A stretch of 64,000 bases of DNA from Bdellovibrionales bacterium Ga0074137. Its GTDB lineage: Bacteria > Bdellovibrionota > Bdellovibrionia > Bdellovibrionales > JAMPXM01. Positions within the stretch are counted from its first letter, which is position 1. The number at the start of each line of letters is the position of its first letter. The notes under the pieces were generated by a model. That model was not told where the DNA came from. It saw only the letters and a program-made list of their open reading frames with translations, and ran no database searches. Position numbers and translations under genes: made by a program. Positions 44,324 through 53,230 of this stretch are shown here, piece by piece. The stretch lies in contig LNDT01000030.1 in assembly GCA_001464715.1 (NCBI GenBank), positions 248,001 to 312,000 of the forward strand. Direction: 5' to 3'.

Positions 44324-46069
44324 GTGTGCGGCATCTCGGGAGTCATACAAAGAAAAAACCAAACGTCGGACCGATCCGCCATCGACAAGATGGTCGCCAT
44401 GCAAAAACATCGCGGCCCTGATGGCGAAGGGGTATTTGAAGGACCCGGATTTTTCCTTGGGCACAACCGGCTCGCGATTTTGGATCTTTCGCGCGACGGT
44501 CACCAACCGATGGAACTCGCCACAGTCAAAGGCGAAAAACTTGTCATCGTTTATAACGGTGAAGTTTATAACTACCTCGAGATTCGCGACGAACTTTCGA
44601 AGAAAGGTCATGCCTTTCGAAGTCGCAGCGACACAGAAGTTATCCTGCATGCGTATCAAGAGTGGGGCGCCGATTGCCTTTCGCGGTTTAATGGAATGTT
44701 TTCGTTTGTTATTTATGATTCGGCAAAGAGAATTCTCTTCGGAGCGCGCGATCGCTTCGGTGTAAAGCCGATGCACGTGCGCCTTGATGCAGATACCTTC
44801 GCTTTTGCGAGCGAGATCAAAGCTTTGCTAGCGGTAAAGCCCGCCGATGGATTCGATCGCCAGACAGTTGTCGACTACCTTTTTTCAGGCCACATCAATC
44901 ATTCGGGTCGAACCTTTTTTGCGGGTATTGAAGAACTTAAGCCCGGTCACCTCTTCGAATACGATTTGCGAAATCACGAGTACAATACTCGGCCGTGGTA
45001 CCAGCTTCACGATCGGGTGCGACCACTTACTCTTTCGACCAATGATGCTGCCGAAGCGCTCAAAACATTGCTAACGGATAGCGTGAAGCTGCGCCTTCGC
45101 AGCGATGTTCGCGTCGGGACCTGCCTCAGTGGTGGCATCGATAGTTCGTCCATCGCTTCCATCGCTGCAAAACATTATCCAGCCGGCTCGTTCATAGGAA
45201 TCACGGCGCAAAGTCTTGATCCGTCGAACGACGAGACCGAGTTCGCGCGAAGGGTCGCCGAGCATTCAAATCTTGAATGGCACACCGTGAGCCCCGATGA
45301 CTTTCGTGAACGCCTTTTGGACGTCGTGCGCACTCAAGATGAACCCTTTGGGGGTCTAAGTGTTTTCATGCAAGACGCTGTGATGCGCGAGGCGAAAAGG
45401 CTGGGAGTGCCTGTTCTTTTGGATGGCCAAGGAGGCGACGAGGTTTTTCTTGGCTACCCGAAATACCTTCAGGCGCTGCGCTTCCCACCGCCGCGGGTGA
45501 TGGCAAAAAAAGTGGCAAGCGCCTTGGGCTGGATTGAAAAACGAGAATTTCATGATGAACTTCGGTTGAAATTCCCGAAGGAGGTCGATCAAGCAGAGGA
45601 TCATCTTTTGCGATATCGTCGTGCTCTGAACAATGCCCGAGAAGCTCAGATTATCGACATTTCGGAAACGAATCTTCCTCAGCTTCTTCGCTATGAGGAC
45701 CGGAACTCGATGAGGCATTCGATCGAGACGCGATTGCCATTTTTAGATTACCGGGTGGTCGAACTTGGGGTTGGACTTTCGCTAGCAGCAAAAATCGACG
45801 GAGGTAAGCAGAAGGTTGTATTGAGAGATGCAATGCGCGACGTCGTACCCGCTCAAATTCTTAGCCGGCGAGACAAAATCGGATTTTCACCGCCAGATCG
45901 TACCTGGAATCAGTATTTTCAATCGCTTTGGCTGGATCATGTCAGCGGTTCGTCGCGTCTTAAGGAAGTTGTTCCCGGCCTCCAGATGGGAGCCTACGAA
46001 TCGCTTTCTCCATCGAGTCGGTGGAAGCTTATCAACCTTGCTATTTGGTCCGAGACGTATTTTATCTAG
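44324..46069 (+). CDS. asnB: asparagine synthetase-type amidotransferase 1
   Basis: 581 residues. GTG 44324 puts the glutaminase Cys at residue 2 (MCGISGVI). The N-terminal domain has HRGPDGEGVF, RLAILDLS, YNGEVYNYLEIR and SDTEVIL; the C-terminal ATP-pyrophosphatase has the PP-loop CLSGGIDSSSIASIA and QGGDEVFLGY. Being next to wbpABD and a WbpI-like epimerase, it probably amidates a uronic acid carboxylate rather than making asparagine, as proposed for Bordetella and Pseudomonas O-antigen clusters. That is inferred from context. Followed by a second copy of the family. Confidence 0.93.
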   Translation: MCGISGVIQRKNQTSDRSAIDKMVAMQKHRGPDGEGVFEGPGFFLGHNRLAILDLSRDGHQPMELATVKGEKLVIVYNGEVYNYLEIRDELSKKGHAFRSRSDTEVILHAYQEWGADCLSRFNGMFSFVIYDSAKRILFGARDRFGVKPMHVRLDADTFAFASEIKALLAVKPADGFDRQTVVDYLFSGHINHSGRTFFAGIEELKPGHLFEYDLRNHEYNTRPWYQLHDRVRPLTLSTNDAAEALKTLLTDSVKLRLRSDVRVGTCLSGGIDSSSIASIAAKHYPAGSFIGITAQSLDPSNDETEFARRVAEHSNLEWHTVSPDDFRERLLDVVRTQDEPFGGLSVFMQDAVMREAKRLGVPVLLDGQGGDEVFLGYPKYLQALRFPPPRVMAKKVASALGWIEKREFHDELRLKFPKEVDQAEDHLLRYRRALNNAREAQIIDISETNLPQLLRYEDRNSMRHSIETRLPFLDYRVVELGVGLSLAAKIDGGKQKVVLRDAMRDVVPAQILSRRDKIGFSPPDRTWNQYFQSLWLDHVSGSSRLKEVVPGLQMGAYESLSPSSRWKLINLAIWSETYFI

Positions 46070-46076
46070 TCGCCAT

Positions 46077-47975
46077 ATGTGTGGAATCTCAGGGCATTTT
46101 TCGCCCCCCGTCGATCGCGAGCTAAAACGGCGCATGGTGAAAGCCATGACGGATCGAATTGCTCATCGCGGACCTGACGGTGAAGGAGTTTGGATATCCT
46201 CAGACGGCCGAATAGGACTCGGACATCGTCGTCTTAGCATTATCGATCTCGAAACCGGCTCGCAGCCGATGGTCGCGGCAGACGGCAACGCGCTCGTGTT
46301 TAATGGCGAGATTTATAACTATAAAGAATTGCGACGCGAGCTCACCGATTATCCGTTTCAAACCCAAAGCGATACGGAAGTTATTCTTGCTGGTTACAAA
46401 AAGTGGGGCGGTGAAGTCGTCAATCGCCTGCGCGGCATGTTTGCGTTTGCTTTGTATGACGCTCGCACCGGTGATCTGTTTTGCGCGCGTGATCCGATGG
46501 GTATCAAACCTTTCTATTATGCGGTTACAAAGTCGGGCCTCGTGTTCGGCAGCGAAGTGAAAGCGCTTCTTCCGCATCTCGACACGATTTCGCCGAATCG
46601 CCGTGCTCTTAAGGAATATTTTGTTTTTCAGCTTCAGATGGGTGACCGAACTTTATTTGAGGGCGTGAAGCAGCTTGAGGCGGGACATTCCCTCATTCTC
46701 TCAAAAAATGGATCTCAGCGGCTCCATCGATATTGGAAGCCGGAATATAAACCAATAAATGCAAACGCGAACCAAGTCGTTGAAGAGCTCAGAGAAGTTT
46801 TAAAGGAATCAGTTCATCTGCACACGCGTGCCGACGTTCCAATCGGTGCCTACGTTTCTGGTGGCGTCGATTCGTCATTCGTTTGCGCCATGGCTAAAGA
46901 AAGCCACGAGCACGAGATGCTAGGTTTCACAGGTCGTTTTGACGGCTACGAAGGTCGTTTTGATGAGAGCCGCTACGCGCGTGATGTTGGTTCGAAACTT
47001 GGGATTAAGATTCACGAACGCACAATAACGGCCGCAGATTTCAAAAGCGTTTTTGCAAAACTTGTCTATCACATGGATTACCCGGAAGCCGGCCCTGGGT
47101 CGTTTCCGCAGTACTGCGTTTCAGAGCTCGCAAGCCAGCACCGTAAAGTCGTGTTGGGTGGGCAGGGTGGCGATGAAGTCTTCGGCGGTTATGCGCGCTA
47201 CATGGTCGGACTTCTTGAAAATGTGCTGGGCGCTTCGATCGACGGCCGTGAAACGGCGCCTGGGAATCTGGCCCTTCAAGATATCCAGGAAAACTTAGCG
47301 GTCCTGAAGCAGTACCGACCGATGATGCAAGGCCTGATGAGCGATGGGCTGTTTGGTCCGATCGAGCAGCGTTATTTCAAATTGGTTTCACGGGCGCCCG
47401 AGCTTTCAAAGATCGTGGATCTCGAAGGTCTCGATTCGGAAAAACCGTTCGATCGTTTCCAAGAGGTATTCGCAAAATCAGGCGCCCACAGTGATTCGCC
47501 AATGACAGCGATGATGGGCTTCGATTTGGTCTCGCTCTTACCGGGTCTTCTGCACGTCGAAGATCGTGTTAGCATGGCGTGGGGTCTTGAGTCGCGCGTC
47601 CCACTCGTTGACCGCAATGTCTTTGAATTCGCAGCCCGTGTTCCAGAAAACATCAAAGTTCCAAAGGGCGAGCTCAAAGGAATGTTGCGCGCCGCAGTTG
47701 CGCCCTATTTGCCGCCTTCAATCTTAGATAGAAAAGATAAAATGGGCTTTCCGACGCCGCTGAACTTGTGGATGAAGAATGATCTCGGAAGTTTTGTTCG
47801 AGAAATTTTTGTCGTCGGCGCCGAAAAGCAACGTGGTTTCTATGATCCGGAGATAATGTTGAGTCAGCTTGATGCCGAAAGCGACTACTCACGAAACATT
47901 TGGGGATTGATGAACATCGAAATGTGGATGCAGACGTTTGTGGACCGCGCATCCGAGTACAGGTTCCAAGCATGA
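46077..47975 (+). CDS. asnB: asparagine synthetase-type amidotransferase 2
   Basis: 632 residues from ATG 46077, again giving Cys2 (MCGISGHFS). Glutaminase features HRGPDGEGVW, HRRLSIIDLETG, FNGEIYNYKELR; synthetase features SGGVDSSFVCAMA, GGQGGDEVFGGYARYM, ESRVPLVDRNVFEFA. It is related to but clearly different from amidotransferase 1 (longer, own insertions), so this is not a fresh duplicate. Starts 8 bp after gene 1 and overlaps the epimerase by 4 bp (ATGA). Two such enzymes suggest that two different uronates, or a uronate and another acid, are amidated. Confidence 0.93.
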   Translation: MCGISGHFSPPVDRELKRRMVKAMTDRIAHRGPDGEGVWISSDGRIGLGHRRLSIIDLETGSQPMVAADGNALVFNGEIYNYKELRRELTDYPFQTQSDTEVILAGYKKWGGEVVNRLRGMFAFALYDARTGDLFCARDPMGIKPFYYAVTKSGLVFGSEVKALLPHLDTISPNRRALKEYFVFQLQMGDRTLFEGVKQLEAGHSLILSKNGSQRLHRYWKPEYKPINANANQVVEELREVLKESVHLHTRADVPIGAYVSGGVDSSFVCAMAKESHEHEMLGFTGRFDGYEGRFDESRYARDVGSKLGIKIHERTITAADFKSVFAKLVYHMDYPEAGPGSFPQYCVSELASQHRKVVLGGQGGDEVFGGYARYMVGLLENVLGASIDGRETAPGNLALQDIQENLAVLKQYRPMMQGLMSDGLFGPIEQRYFKLVSRAPELSKIVDLEGLDSEKPFDRFQEVFAKSGAHSDSPMTAMMGFDLVSLLPGLLHVEDRVSMAWGLESRVPLVDRNVFEFAARVPENIKVPKGELKGMLRAAVAPYLPPSILDRKDKMGFPTPLNLWMKNDLGSFVREIFVVGAEKQRGFYDPEIMLSQLDAESDYSRNIWGLMNIEMWMQTFVDRASEYRFQA

Positions 47976-49051
47976 AAAAAGTAGTACGCGTTGTTGGCGC
48001 TCGTCCGCAGTACATGCAGGTTCCGATCTTGAAGCAGAAGCTTGTTGAGCAAGGTGTGAAGCATATTCTGATTCACACCGGTCAGCATTACGATTCAATT
48101 ATGACTGGCGAGTTGGCTCAAGAGCTCGGGCTCGGCGAACCCGACATTAATTTGAAAGTAGGCTCCGGAACTCACGCTAACCAAACCGCGCAAATTATGA
48201 TTCGGCTTGAGGCGGCTCTTCTTGAGATTGCGCCTGATTTTGTCATTGTCGATGGCGATACAAATTCGACTCTCGCGACGGCGCTGGTGACGTCGAAGCT
48301 CCGCATTCCGCTTTTGCATGTTGAGGCGGGAATTCGAGATTTCGACAGAGACCGTCCAGAAGAAATTAATCGCATACTTACGGATCACGCCTGTGAGCTA
48401 AACGCAGCGCCGATTCCTAGAGCTCTCGACAATCTTCGGCACGAAGGTTTGGCTGACAAAAGTGAGCTCACTGGGGACTTACTGCTCGACAATTTCATTC
48501 ATTTTGAAACCAAGGCCGATTCGTCGGTGTTCAAGTCGCTCGGGTTGAAAGAACGCGGATACAATCTCATTACGCTTCATCGTCCTGAAAACACGGACGT
48601 CGCAAATGTACTGAGATTTAAAGAAATTCTATCGTTCATCGCGAAAACGGGACTACCGAGCGTTTTCCCGTTCCATCCAAGAATCACAGGACTCGTTGCC
48701 GACTTTAAAAATGACTCGAGCTTCGCACCCATACGTTTTGTCCCGGCCGTTACCTACCTGCAGATGCTAGCGCTTGTTCGCGGGGCGCAAACTGTGTTTA
48801 CCGATTCGGGCGGTCTTTCTCGCGAGGCCGTTTGGGCAGGTTCGAAGGCTATGATGTTTTTTAAAGTTGATACGTGGCACGATTTCCTCGAGCGGGGTTG
48901 GGCGCAGATTGCAAAAGGTAATCATGCGACCATGGAACAGGCGCTCGATCGGCTTACAGCGGCGCCGCCAATGGCGTCGCAAGCTCTCTTCGGCTCTGGT
49001 CGCGCCTCCGAGCGAATAGTTCAGATGCTCCGTTCAAAAGGTTGGATCTAG
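47972..49051 (+). CDS. wbpI: UDP-GlcNAc-type 2-epimerase (WbpI-like)
   Basis: 359 residues from ATG 47972, matching WbpI in length. Non-hydrolysing 2-epimerase family: VVRVVGARPQYMQVPIL, HTGQHYDSIMTG, VDGDTNSTLATAL, HVEAGIRDFDRDRPEEINR, LITLHRPENTD, FTDSGGLSREA. Given wbpA, wbpB and wbpD in the same operon, the substrate is more probably UDP-GlcNAc(3NAc)A than UDP-GlcNAc, giving a manno-configured sugar. A plain WecB role is the alternative; no wecC-like gene distinct from wbpA is seen. Confidence 0.88.
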   Translation: MKKVVRVVGARPQYMQVPILKQKLVEQGVKHILIHTGQHYDSIMTGELAQELGLGEPDINLKVGSGTHANQTAQIMIRLEAALLEIAPDFVIVDGDTNSTLATALVTSKLRIPLLHVEAGIRDFDRDRPEEINRILTDHACELNAAPIPRALDNLRHEGLADKSELTGDLLLDNFIHFETKADSSVFKSLGLKERGYNLITLHRPENTDVANVLRFKEILSFIAKTGLPSVFPFHPRITGLVADFKNDSSFAPIRFVPAVTYLQMLALVRGAQTVFTDSGGLSREAVWAGSKAMMFFKVDTWHDFLERGWAQIAKGNHATMEQALDRLTAAPPMASQALFGSGRASERIVQMLRSKGWI

Positions 49052-49054
49052 CAA

Positions 49055-50425
49055 GTGAACATTTTAATGATCGACCGCAGTAGCATCACCGATCGGCGAA
49101 TTGTTCTTGAGGCAACGACACTTCAACCGCTCGGTCACGACGTGAACTTGATTGCGTCTTCAGCCGAAACGACCGACTGGCCTGAAATCAAATCTTTCAG
49201 GGTGAGACGATTCACCGACCATGCATTTAGTGATAGCACCGAGATATTAGTTTTACGCGACCGTTTGTCAGTGTTTCTGGGAAGTCGTTTGAGTCTGTTG
49301 GCCGCCGTGTTTTTTAGGCCGTCGCTTGGTTTTAAATTCGTATCCGGAGCCAACTCGCTTTCACGCTCAAAAATCTTCGGCTTGCAAAGTGTTTTGGGAT
49401 TGATGTCGAACCACATTGGGCTCCGGGAGGCATCGCTCCTTTTCAAAGCGGCGTGGTCTGCGCGCAGCACCGAGCGCTTCGTTCCAGATAGCTGGGAACA
49501 GAAGGTGATTGAAGCGACGAAAGACGAACATTACGACGTCATACACGTTCATGATCTTCCGACCTTGGCGCTCGGTGTTCACTTAAAAAAAGAGAAGCGA
49601 GCCAAGCTGGTTTACGATGCTCACGAGCTCTATTGTTATTTGCCGGGGATGAGTGGGGCCGCTCAAGCGAACTTAAAAAAAGTTGAAGGCGCGTTAATAA
49701 AGGACGCTGACCTTGTCGTCTTGATAAATGATCAGCAAGCCGAACGTATGCGAGAGGACTATGGGGATTTCCCTTACGTCTGCCTGACCAACGCAACGAC
49801 TCCGGACGGTGTTACCGAAAGTCGGTCGACACAAATTAGGGACAGGCTGAAGATTTCTCCAGCAGAAAAGATTCTGATTTTTCAAGGTTATGTCAGTCGC
49901 GCACGAAATATCGATGCACTGATTGAGGGTCTCGCTCTTTCAAAAACTCGGCCTCACATTGTCTTTCTTTCTTGGGGCCCGGAAATCGCAGATCTGAAAG
50001 AGTTGGCAGCGTCGTGTGGTGTCTCAGATCACGTTCATTTCCTACCGCCGGTCCCGTGGGATCAGGTTATTTCGTGGGCGGAAGCAGCGGATGTGGGAAT
50101 CATGCCCTACCAGCCTACGAATTTGAACACTATCATTTCAAGTCCCAACAAAATGTACGAATTCATTATGGCGCGTACGCCGATGATCGGAAGCAGTGAA
50201 TTGATCAACGTTAAATCGACGATCGAAGAAAACGGATTCGGGATCACGCGGCTGCTTCGCGAACCGCGGGACTATGCGCTTGCAATTGATGAGATCTTGG
50301 ATCCCACCGGCACACGTTGGCAGGATGCGCGCGAATCGCTTGAGAAAAACTGGCAGCAGTTTACCTGGGAGAATGCATCGAAGCCTTTTCTTGAATCCTA
50401 CCGTCGAATGGAGCTTGCAACATGA
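49055..50425 (+). CDS. glycosyltransferase family 4
   Basis: 456 residues, start GTG 49055. GT-B fold: N-terminal NILMIDRSSITDRRIVLEA, mid YDVIHVHDLPTLALGVHLKK, LVYDAHELYCYLP, second domain FQGYVSRARNIDALIEGLAL, and DVGIMPYQPTNLNTIISSPNKMYEF shows the Glu/His-type donor site of this subgroup (variant E-x7-E). The shape is similar to the gene at 54163 (both have HxxDL and DAHE), so the two may be paralogues that add related sugars. Overlaps the next gene by 4 bp. Confidence 0.88.
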   Translation: MNILMIDRSSITDRRIVLEATTLQPLGHDVNLIASSAETTDWPEIKSFRVRRFTDHAFSDSTEILVLRDRLSVFLGSRLSLLAAVFFRPSLGFKFVSGANSLSRSKIFGLQSVLGLMSNHIGLREASLLFKAAWSARSTERFVPDSWEQKVIEATKDEHYDVIHVHDLPTLALGVHLKKEKRAKLVYDAHELYCYLPGMSGAAQANLKKVEGALIKDADLVVLINDQQAERMREDYGDFPYVCLTNATTPDGVTESRSTQIRDRLKISPAEKILIFQGYVSRARNIDALIEGLALSKTRPHIVFLSWGPEIADLKELAASCGVSDHVHFLPPVPWDQVISWAEAADVGIMPYQPTNLNTIISSPNKMYEFIMARTPMIGSSELINVKSTIEENGFGITRLLREPRDYALAIDEILDPTGTRWQDARESLEKNWQQFTWENASKPFLESYRRMELAT

Positions 50426-51015
50426 GTGATACATTTGTACATCCGTCGGCTTTTGTGGAGGCCGGAGCGAATCTCGGCGAGGGTTGTAAGATCTGGCATT
50501 TTGCTCAAGTCCGTCCCGGCGCTGAGCTAGGGGCGCGAGTCAGCATCGGTAAGGATTCTTACGTGGATGTGGGCGTAACGATCGGCGAAGGTTCTCGGAT
50601 ACAAAATCAGGTCAATATTTATGCTGGCGTAAAAATAGGTTCCTGGTGTTTCGTTGGACCTGCAGTGGTCTTCACGAATGATCAGCTTCCCAGAGTTGGA
50701 AATAAGTCTTGGAAGATTGTCGAGACGGTTGTTGAAAATGGAGCTTCGATTGGCGCCGGCGCAGTTCTTCGGTGTGGAATTAGGGTCGGTGCTTTCGCGA
50801 TGATTGGTGCTGGAGCCCTGGTCACAAAAGACGTCCCACCATTCACACTCGTGATTGGTCATCCGGCGGGCGATATGAAGCGTGTATGCGCGTGTGGACA
50901 GACGATTCTACCACTAGATTCCGAACGTAAGGATTTACTGCGAGCCTGCTGCAAAGAGAATATGTCGGATGCGACTTACGATTTAGCGCAGACCACGCTG
51001 ACGTCGCTACCTTAA
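50422..51015 (+). CDS. WbpD-like hexapeptide acyltransferase
   Basis: 197 residues, left-handed beta helix (FVEAGANLGEGCKIWHFAQV, VGVTIGEGSRIQNQVNIYAG), GPAVVFTNDQLPRVGNKSW, and the CoA-contact GAGALVTKDVPPFTLVIGHP. The C-terminal KRVCACGQTILPLDSERKDL has CxC and resembles the tails of sugar N-acetyltransferases such as WbpD. It is a second, diverged acyltransferase, possibly acting on another amino sugar of the repeat. Its last bases overlap the converging transferase gene by 4 bp (shared TTAA). Confidence 0.88.
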   Translation: MSDTFVHPSAFVEAGANLGEGCKIWHFAQVRPGAELGARVSIGKDSYVDVGVTIGEGSRIQNQVNIYAGVKIGSWCFVGPAVVFTNDQLPRVGNKSWKIVETVVENGASIGAGAVLRCGIRVGAFAMIGAGALVTKDVPPFTLVIGHPAGDMKRVCACGQTILPLDSERKDLLRACCKENMSDATYDLAQTTLTSLP

Positions 51016-52127
51016 GATTTGTAATCTCCTACGACGGTGGCCGCGATCTGGTCGGGATCGTACCAACACTCGACGAACTTGCGAGATTGAAGTCCTCGTT
51101 CTCGCAAGTTCGTAGCGCCGCAGATCACATCCTCTAGCACAGACTCTATCGATTTCGGCGAAGCGCGAATGATTGGGAAATCTCTTTGAAACTCTTTGGG
51201 CTCTTGCGCAAGGTCTTCATCTCGTATGTAAGCAATAACGGGTTTTCCCATTGCCATCAGCTCAATGGCGAAGACACCGTACCAACCCGCGAGCAACTGA
51301 TCCACAATCACGTCAGCTTTTTCGTAGATTTTGCGAGCTTGGTCGTTTGGTAGGTTTTCAATCGTTACGAAATCGAAGTCGAGCCCCCGCGCCTTCAAGG
51401 CGGCAACGGCATTTTCAATAAAGCGTGTTCCCTTGGCAAGGCGATGCGTTGGCGCATGCGCGATCGTGATTTTTGATTTCTCAGAGGTCGGAACCAGCGT
51501 CCACTCGTTCGGATGTACGCCGGTATAATGAATAAGTTTGGCGCCTACGGGAGCCATTGCTAGCAAATCGGGGCTAACGACATACACTTGGTCGCAAACT
51601 CGCCGGTAGTATTCACCCATTCGGCGCTTTCTGTTGTCGGTGTAGGAGTCGTAGTAGTCTGGTCCGACTTCTTGAGCGATCGAAAATTCGTAGCGTTCAC
51701 GACTGCGATCACCTTGTCGGATGTCGTCACCGTGATACGTCATGAAGATTTTTTTTCCGAGCAGTCGAAGTAGAAAAATATCGAATTTTCCTACGACTGA
51801 CGAGTAGACCCAGTAAGTTAGGCGGAGAGCGGCCTGAGCGGCCGAATCGCCTTGTTTGACGGGGCGTGGAAACAAAACGAAGAATTTCTGACCAAAATGA
51901 AAGTGAAAGACGTCGTATTTGAAGAGATTAGAAAGAAAGAACTTCCAGCGTTTGAACTCCTGCTTGAGAACTCCGTCGCCGGTGTTGAATAGAATCTCAT
52001 CGGCATTCAAACGATAGGGAGTGTCTTCGTATACGACGACTTTTCCCGAGTGGCCTGCGCGCTTTTCTGCTTGGGAAAGCCCCCACGCCTGGCGGCCAAA
52101 CGCGACTGGTAAATGAAGAATGCGCAT
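51012..52127 (-). CDS. glycosyltransferase, GT-B fold
   Basis: 371 residues, single gene facing left between two plus-strand blocks. N-terminal MRILHLPVAFGRQAWGLSQ, mid IFMTYHGDDIRQG, THRLAKGTRFIENAVAAL, DVIVDQLLAGWYGVFAIELMAMGKPVIAYI holds the usual donor-site E-x-M-A-M-G-K-P-V element. I read this as a GT4-like transferase though the N-terminal part is atypical. It converges with the acyltransferase gene and is divergent from the next epimerase (135-bp gap). Confidence 0.82.
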   Translation of the reverse strand: MRILHLPVAFGRQAWGLSQAEKRAGHSGKVVVYEDTPYRLNADEILFNTGDGVLKQEFKRWKFFLSNLFKYDVFHFHFGQKFFVLFPRPVKQGDSAAQAALRLTYWVYSSVVGKFDIFLLRLLGKKIFMTYHGDDIRQGDRSRERYEFSIAQEVGPDYYDSYTDNRKRRMGEYYRRVCDQVYVVSPDLLAMAPVGAKLIHYTGVHPNEWTLVPTSEKSKITIAHAPTHRLAKGTRFIENAVAALKARGLDFDFVTIENLPNDQARKIYEKADVIVDQLLAGWYGVFAIELMAMGKPVIAYIRDEDLAQEPKEFQRDFPIIRASPKSIESVLEDVICGATNLRERGLQSRKFVECWYDPDQIAATVVGDYKS

Positions 52128-52261
52128 TGGCGGAGCTTAACAGCAGAAATTGGCTACTTGCGATGTATTTTCGATTGAGAACAGCTTGCTCGTAATGTCC
52201 GGCAAGTGTACGAATCTCTATATCAAATTCCGAATTTAACGCTAGTTGTCGAGGAGTTTTA
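52128..52261 (+). promoter_or_regulatory. divergent control region before the epimerase pair
   Basis: A 134-bp gap between two divergent genes. A ribosome site GAGGAG precedes ATG 52262 by about six bases. An AT-rich stretch (CTCTATATCAAATT, about 52215-52228) may hold a -10 box but no matching -35 stands out. Confidence 0.3.
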
Positions 52262-53206
52262 ATGAACGTTCTGGTTACCGGCGGAGCCGGGTGTGTTGGT
52301 TCTCATTTAGTTGAAAATCTTCTCGCCAAGGGAAACAAAGTTCTCGTCATCGACAATTTGGCAACGGGCCGAGCATCGAATTTACCGAAAGATGCGAACC
52401 TCGAATTTGTCGAAGGTTCGATCGTTGATCGCGACATGGTTTTAAAAGTTTTCGATAAATTTAAGCCAGAAGTCGTGATTCACGCCGCTGCTGCTTACAA
52501 AGATCCAAACAACTGGGTTGAGGACACCAACACAAACGCTCTCGGAACTGCGAACGTCGTTCAGGCCTCAAAAGTCCAAAATGTAAAGCGCTTCATCTAT
52601 TTCCAGACGGCGCTTTGCTACGGAACAAAGCCGATCGAGCAGCCTGTGACTATCACACATCCGATTCGCCCGGATTGCAGTTACGCCATTTCCAAAACTG
52701 CGGGTGAGCAGTATATTTTCATGAGCGGCTTGGACGCAGTTTCTTTTCGTCTTGCCAACGTTGTGGGCCCACGAAACCTTTCGGGCCCGCTGCCGACGTT
52801 CTACATGCGCCTCACTCAAAACAAATCCTTGTTCGTGATGGACACGCGGCGTGATTTTATTTTCGTACAAGATCTCTGCGAAGTCGTTATGAAGGCAGTC
52901 GATGGTCACGGGAAATCTGGTGCGTACCATGTTTCTTCTGGTGGTGATTTCTCGATCAAAGAACTCTACGAAGCCGTTGTCGATGAGCTCGGAATGCCAG
53001 AAAAGAAACAAATCGAAGTTCGACCGCGCGGACCGGATGATGCGTTTACAATTCTTCTCGATCCGTCGCTGACTCAGCAAGCCTTCGGTTGGAAAACTAA
53101 AACTTCGTTGCGAGACATCGTTAAGGCCGCCGTAGCGTGGTACAAAGTGAATCCGATCGAACAGACGTTTACTCATTTGAAACTTCCACCGGACAAAACA
53201 GTTTAA
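52262..53206 (+). CDS. NAD-dependent sugar epimerase, WbmG/WbmH-like copy 1
   Basis: 314 residues. Loop NVLVTGGAGCVGSHLVENL at residues 2-20, IDNLATGRASNL, HAAAAYKDPNNWVED, Thr of FQTALCYG, catalytic pair in CSYAISKTAGE, RRDFIFVQDLCEVV. This is close to the tandem gene that follows (shared AAYKDPNNW, FQTAL and SFRLANV patterns). Paired epimerases of this kind, WbmF/G/H, occur in the Bordetella O-antigen locus next to amidotransferases for diamino-uronamides. With the wbpABD-asnB-wbpI set nearby, a C4 or C5 epimerisation of a diamino-uronate is the inferred role. Confidence 0.86.
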   Translation: MNVLVTGGAGCVGSHLVENLLAKGNKVLVIDNLATGRASNLPKDANLEFVEGSIVDRDMVLKVFDKFKPEVVIHAAAAYKDPNNWVEDTNTNALGTANVVQASKVQNVKRFIYFQTALCYGTKPIEQPVTITHPIRPDCSYAISKTAGEQYIFMSGLDAVSFRLANVVGPRNLSGPLPTFYMRLTQNKSLFVMDTRRDFIFVQDLCEVVMKAVDGHGKSGAYHVSSGGDFSIKELYEAVVDELGMPEKKQIEVRPRGPDDAFTILLDPSLTQQAFGWKTKTSLRDIVKAAVAWYKVNPIEQTFTHLKLPPDKTV

Positions 53207-53230
53207 AAATAAGCGCAGAGGGTCTAGAGA

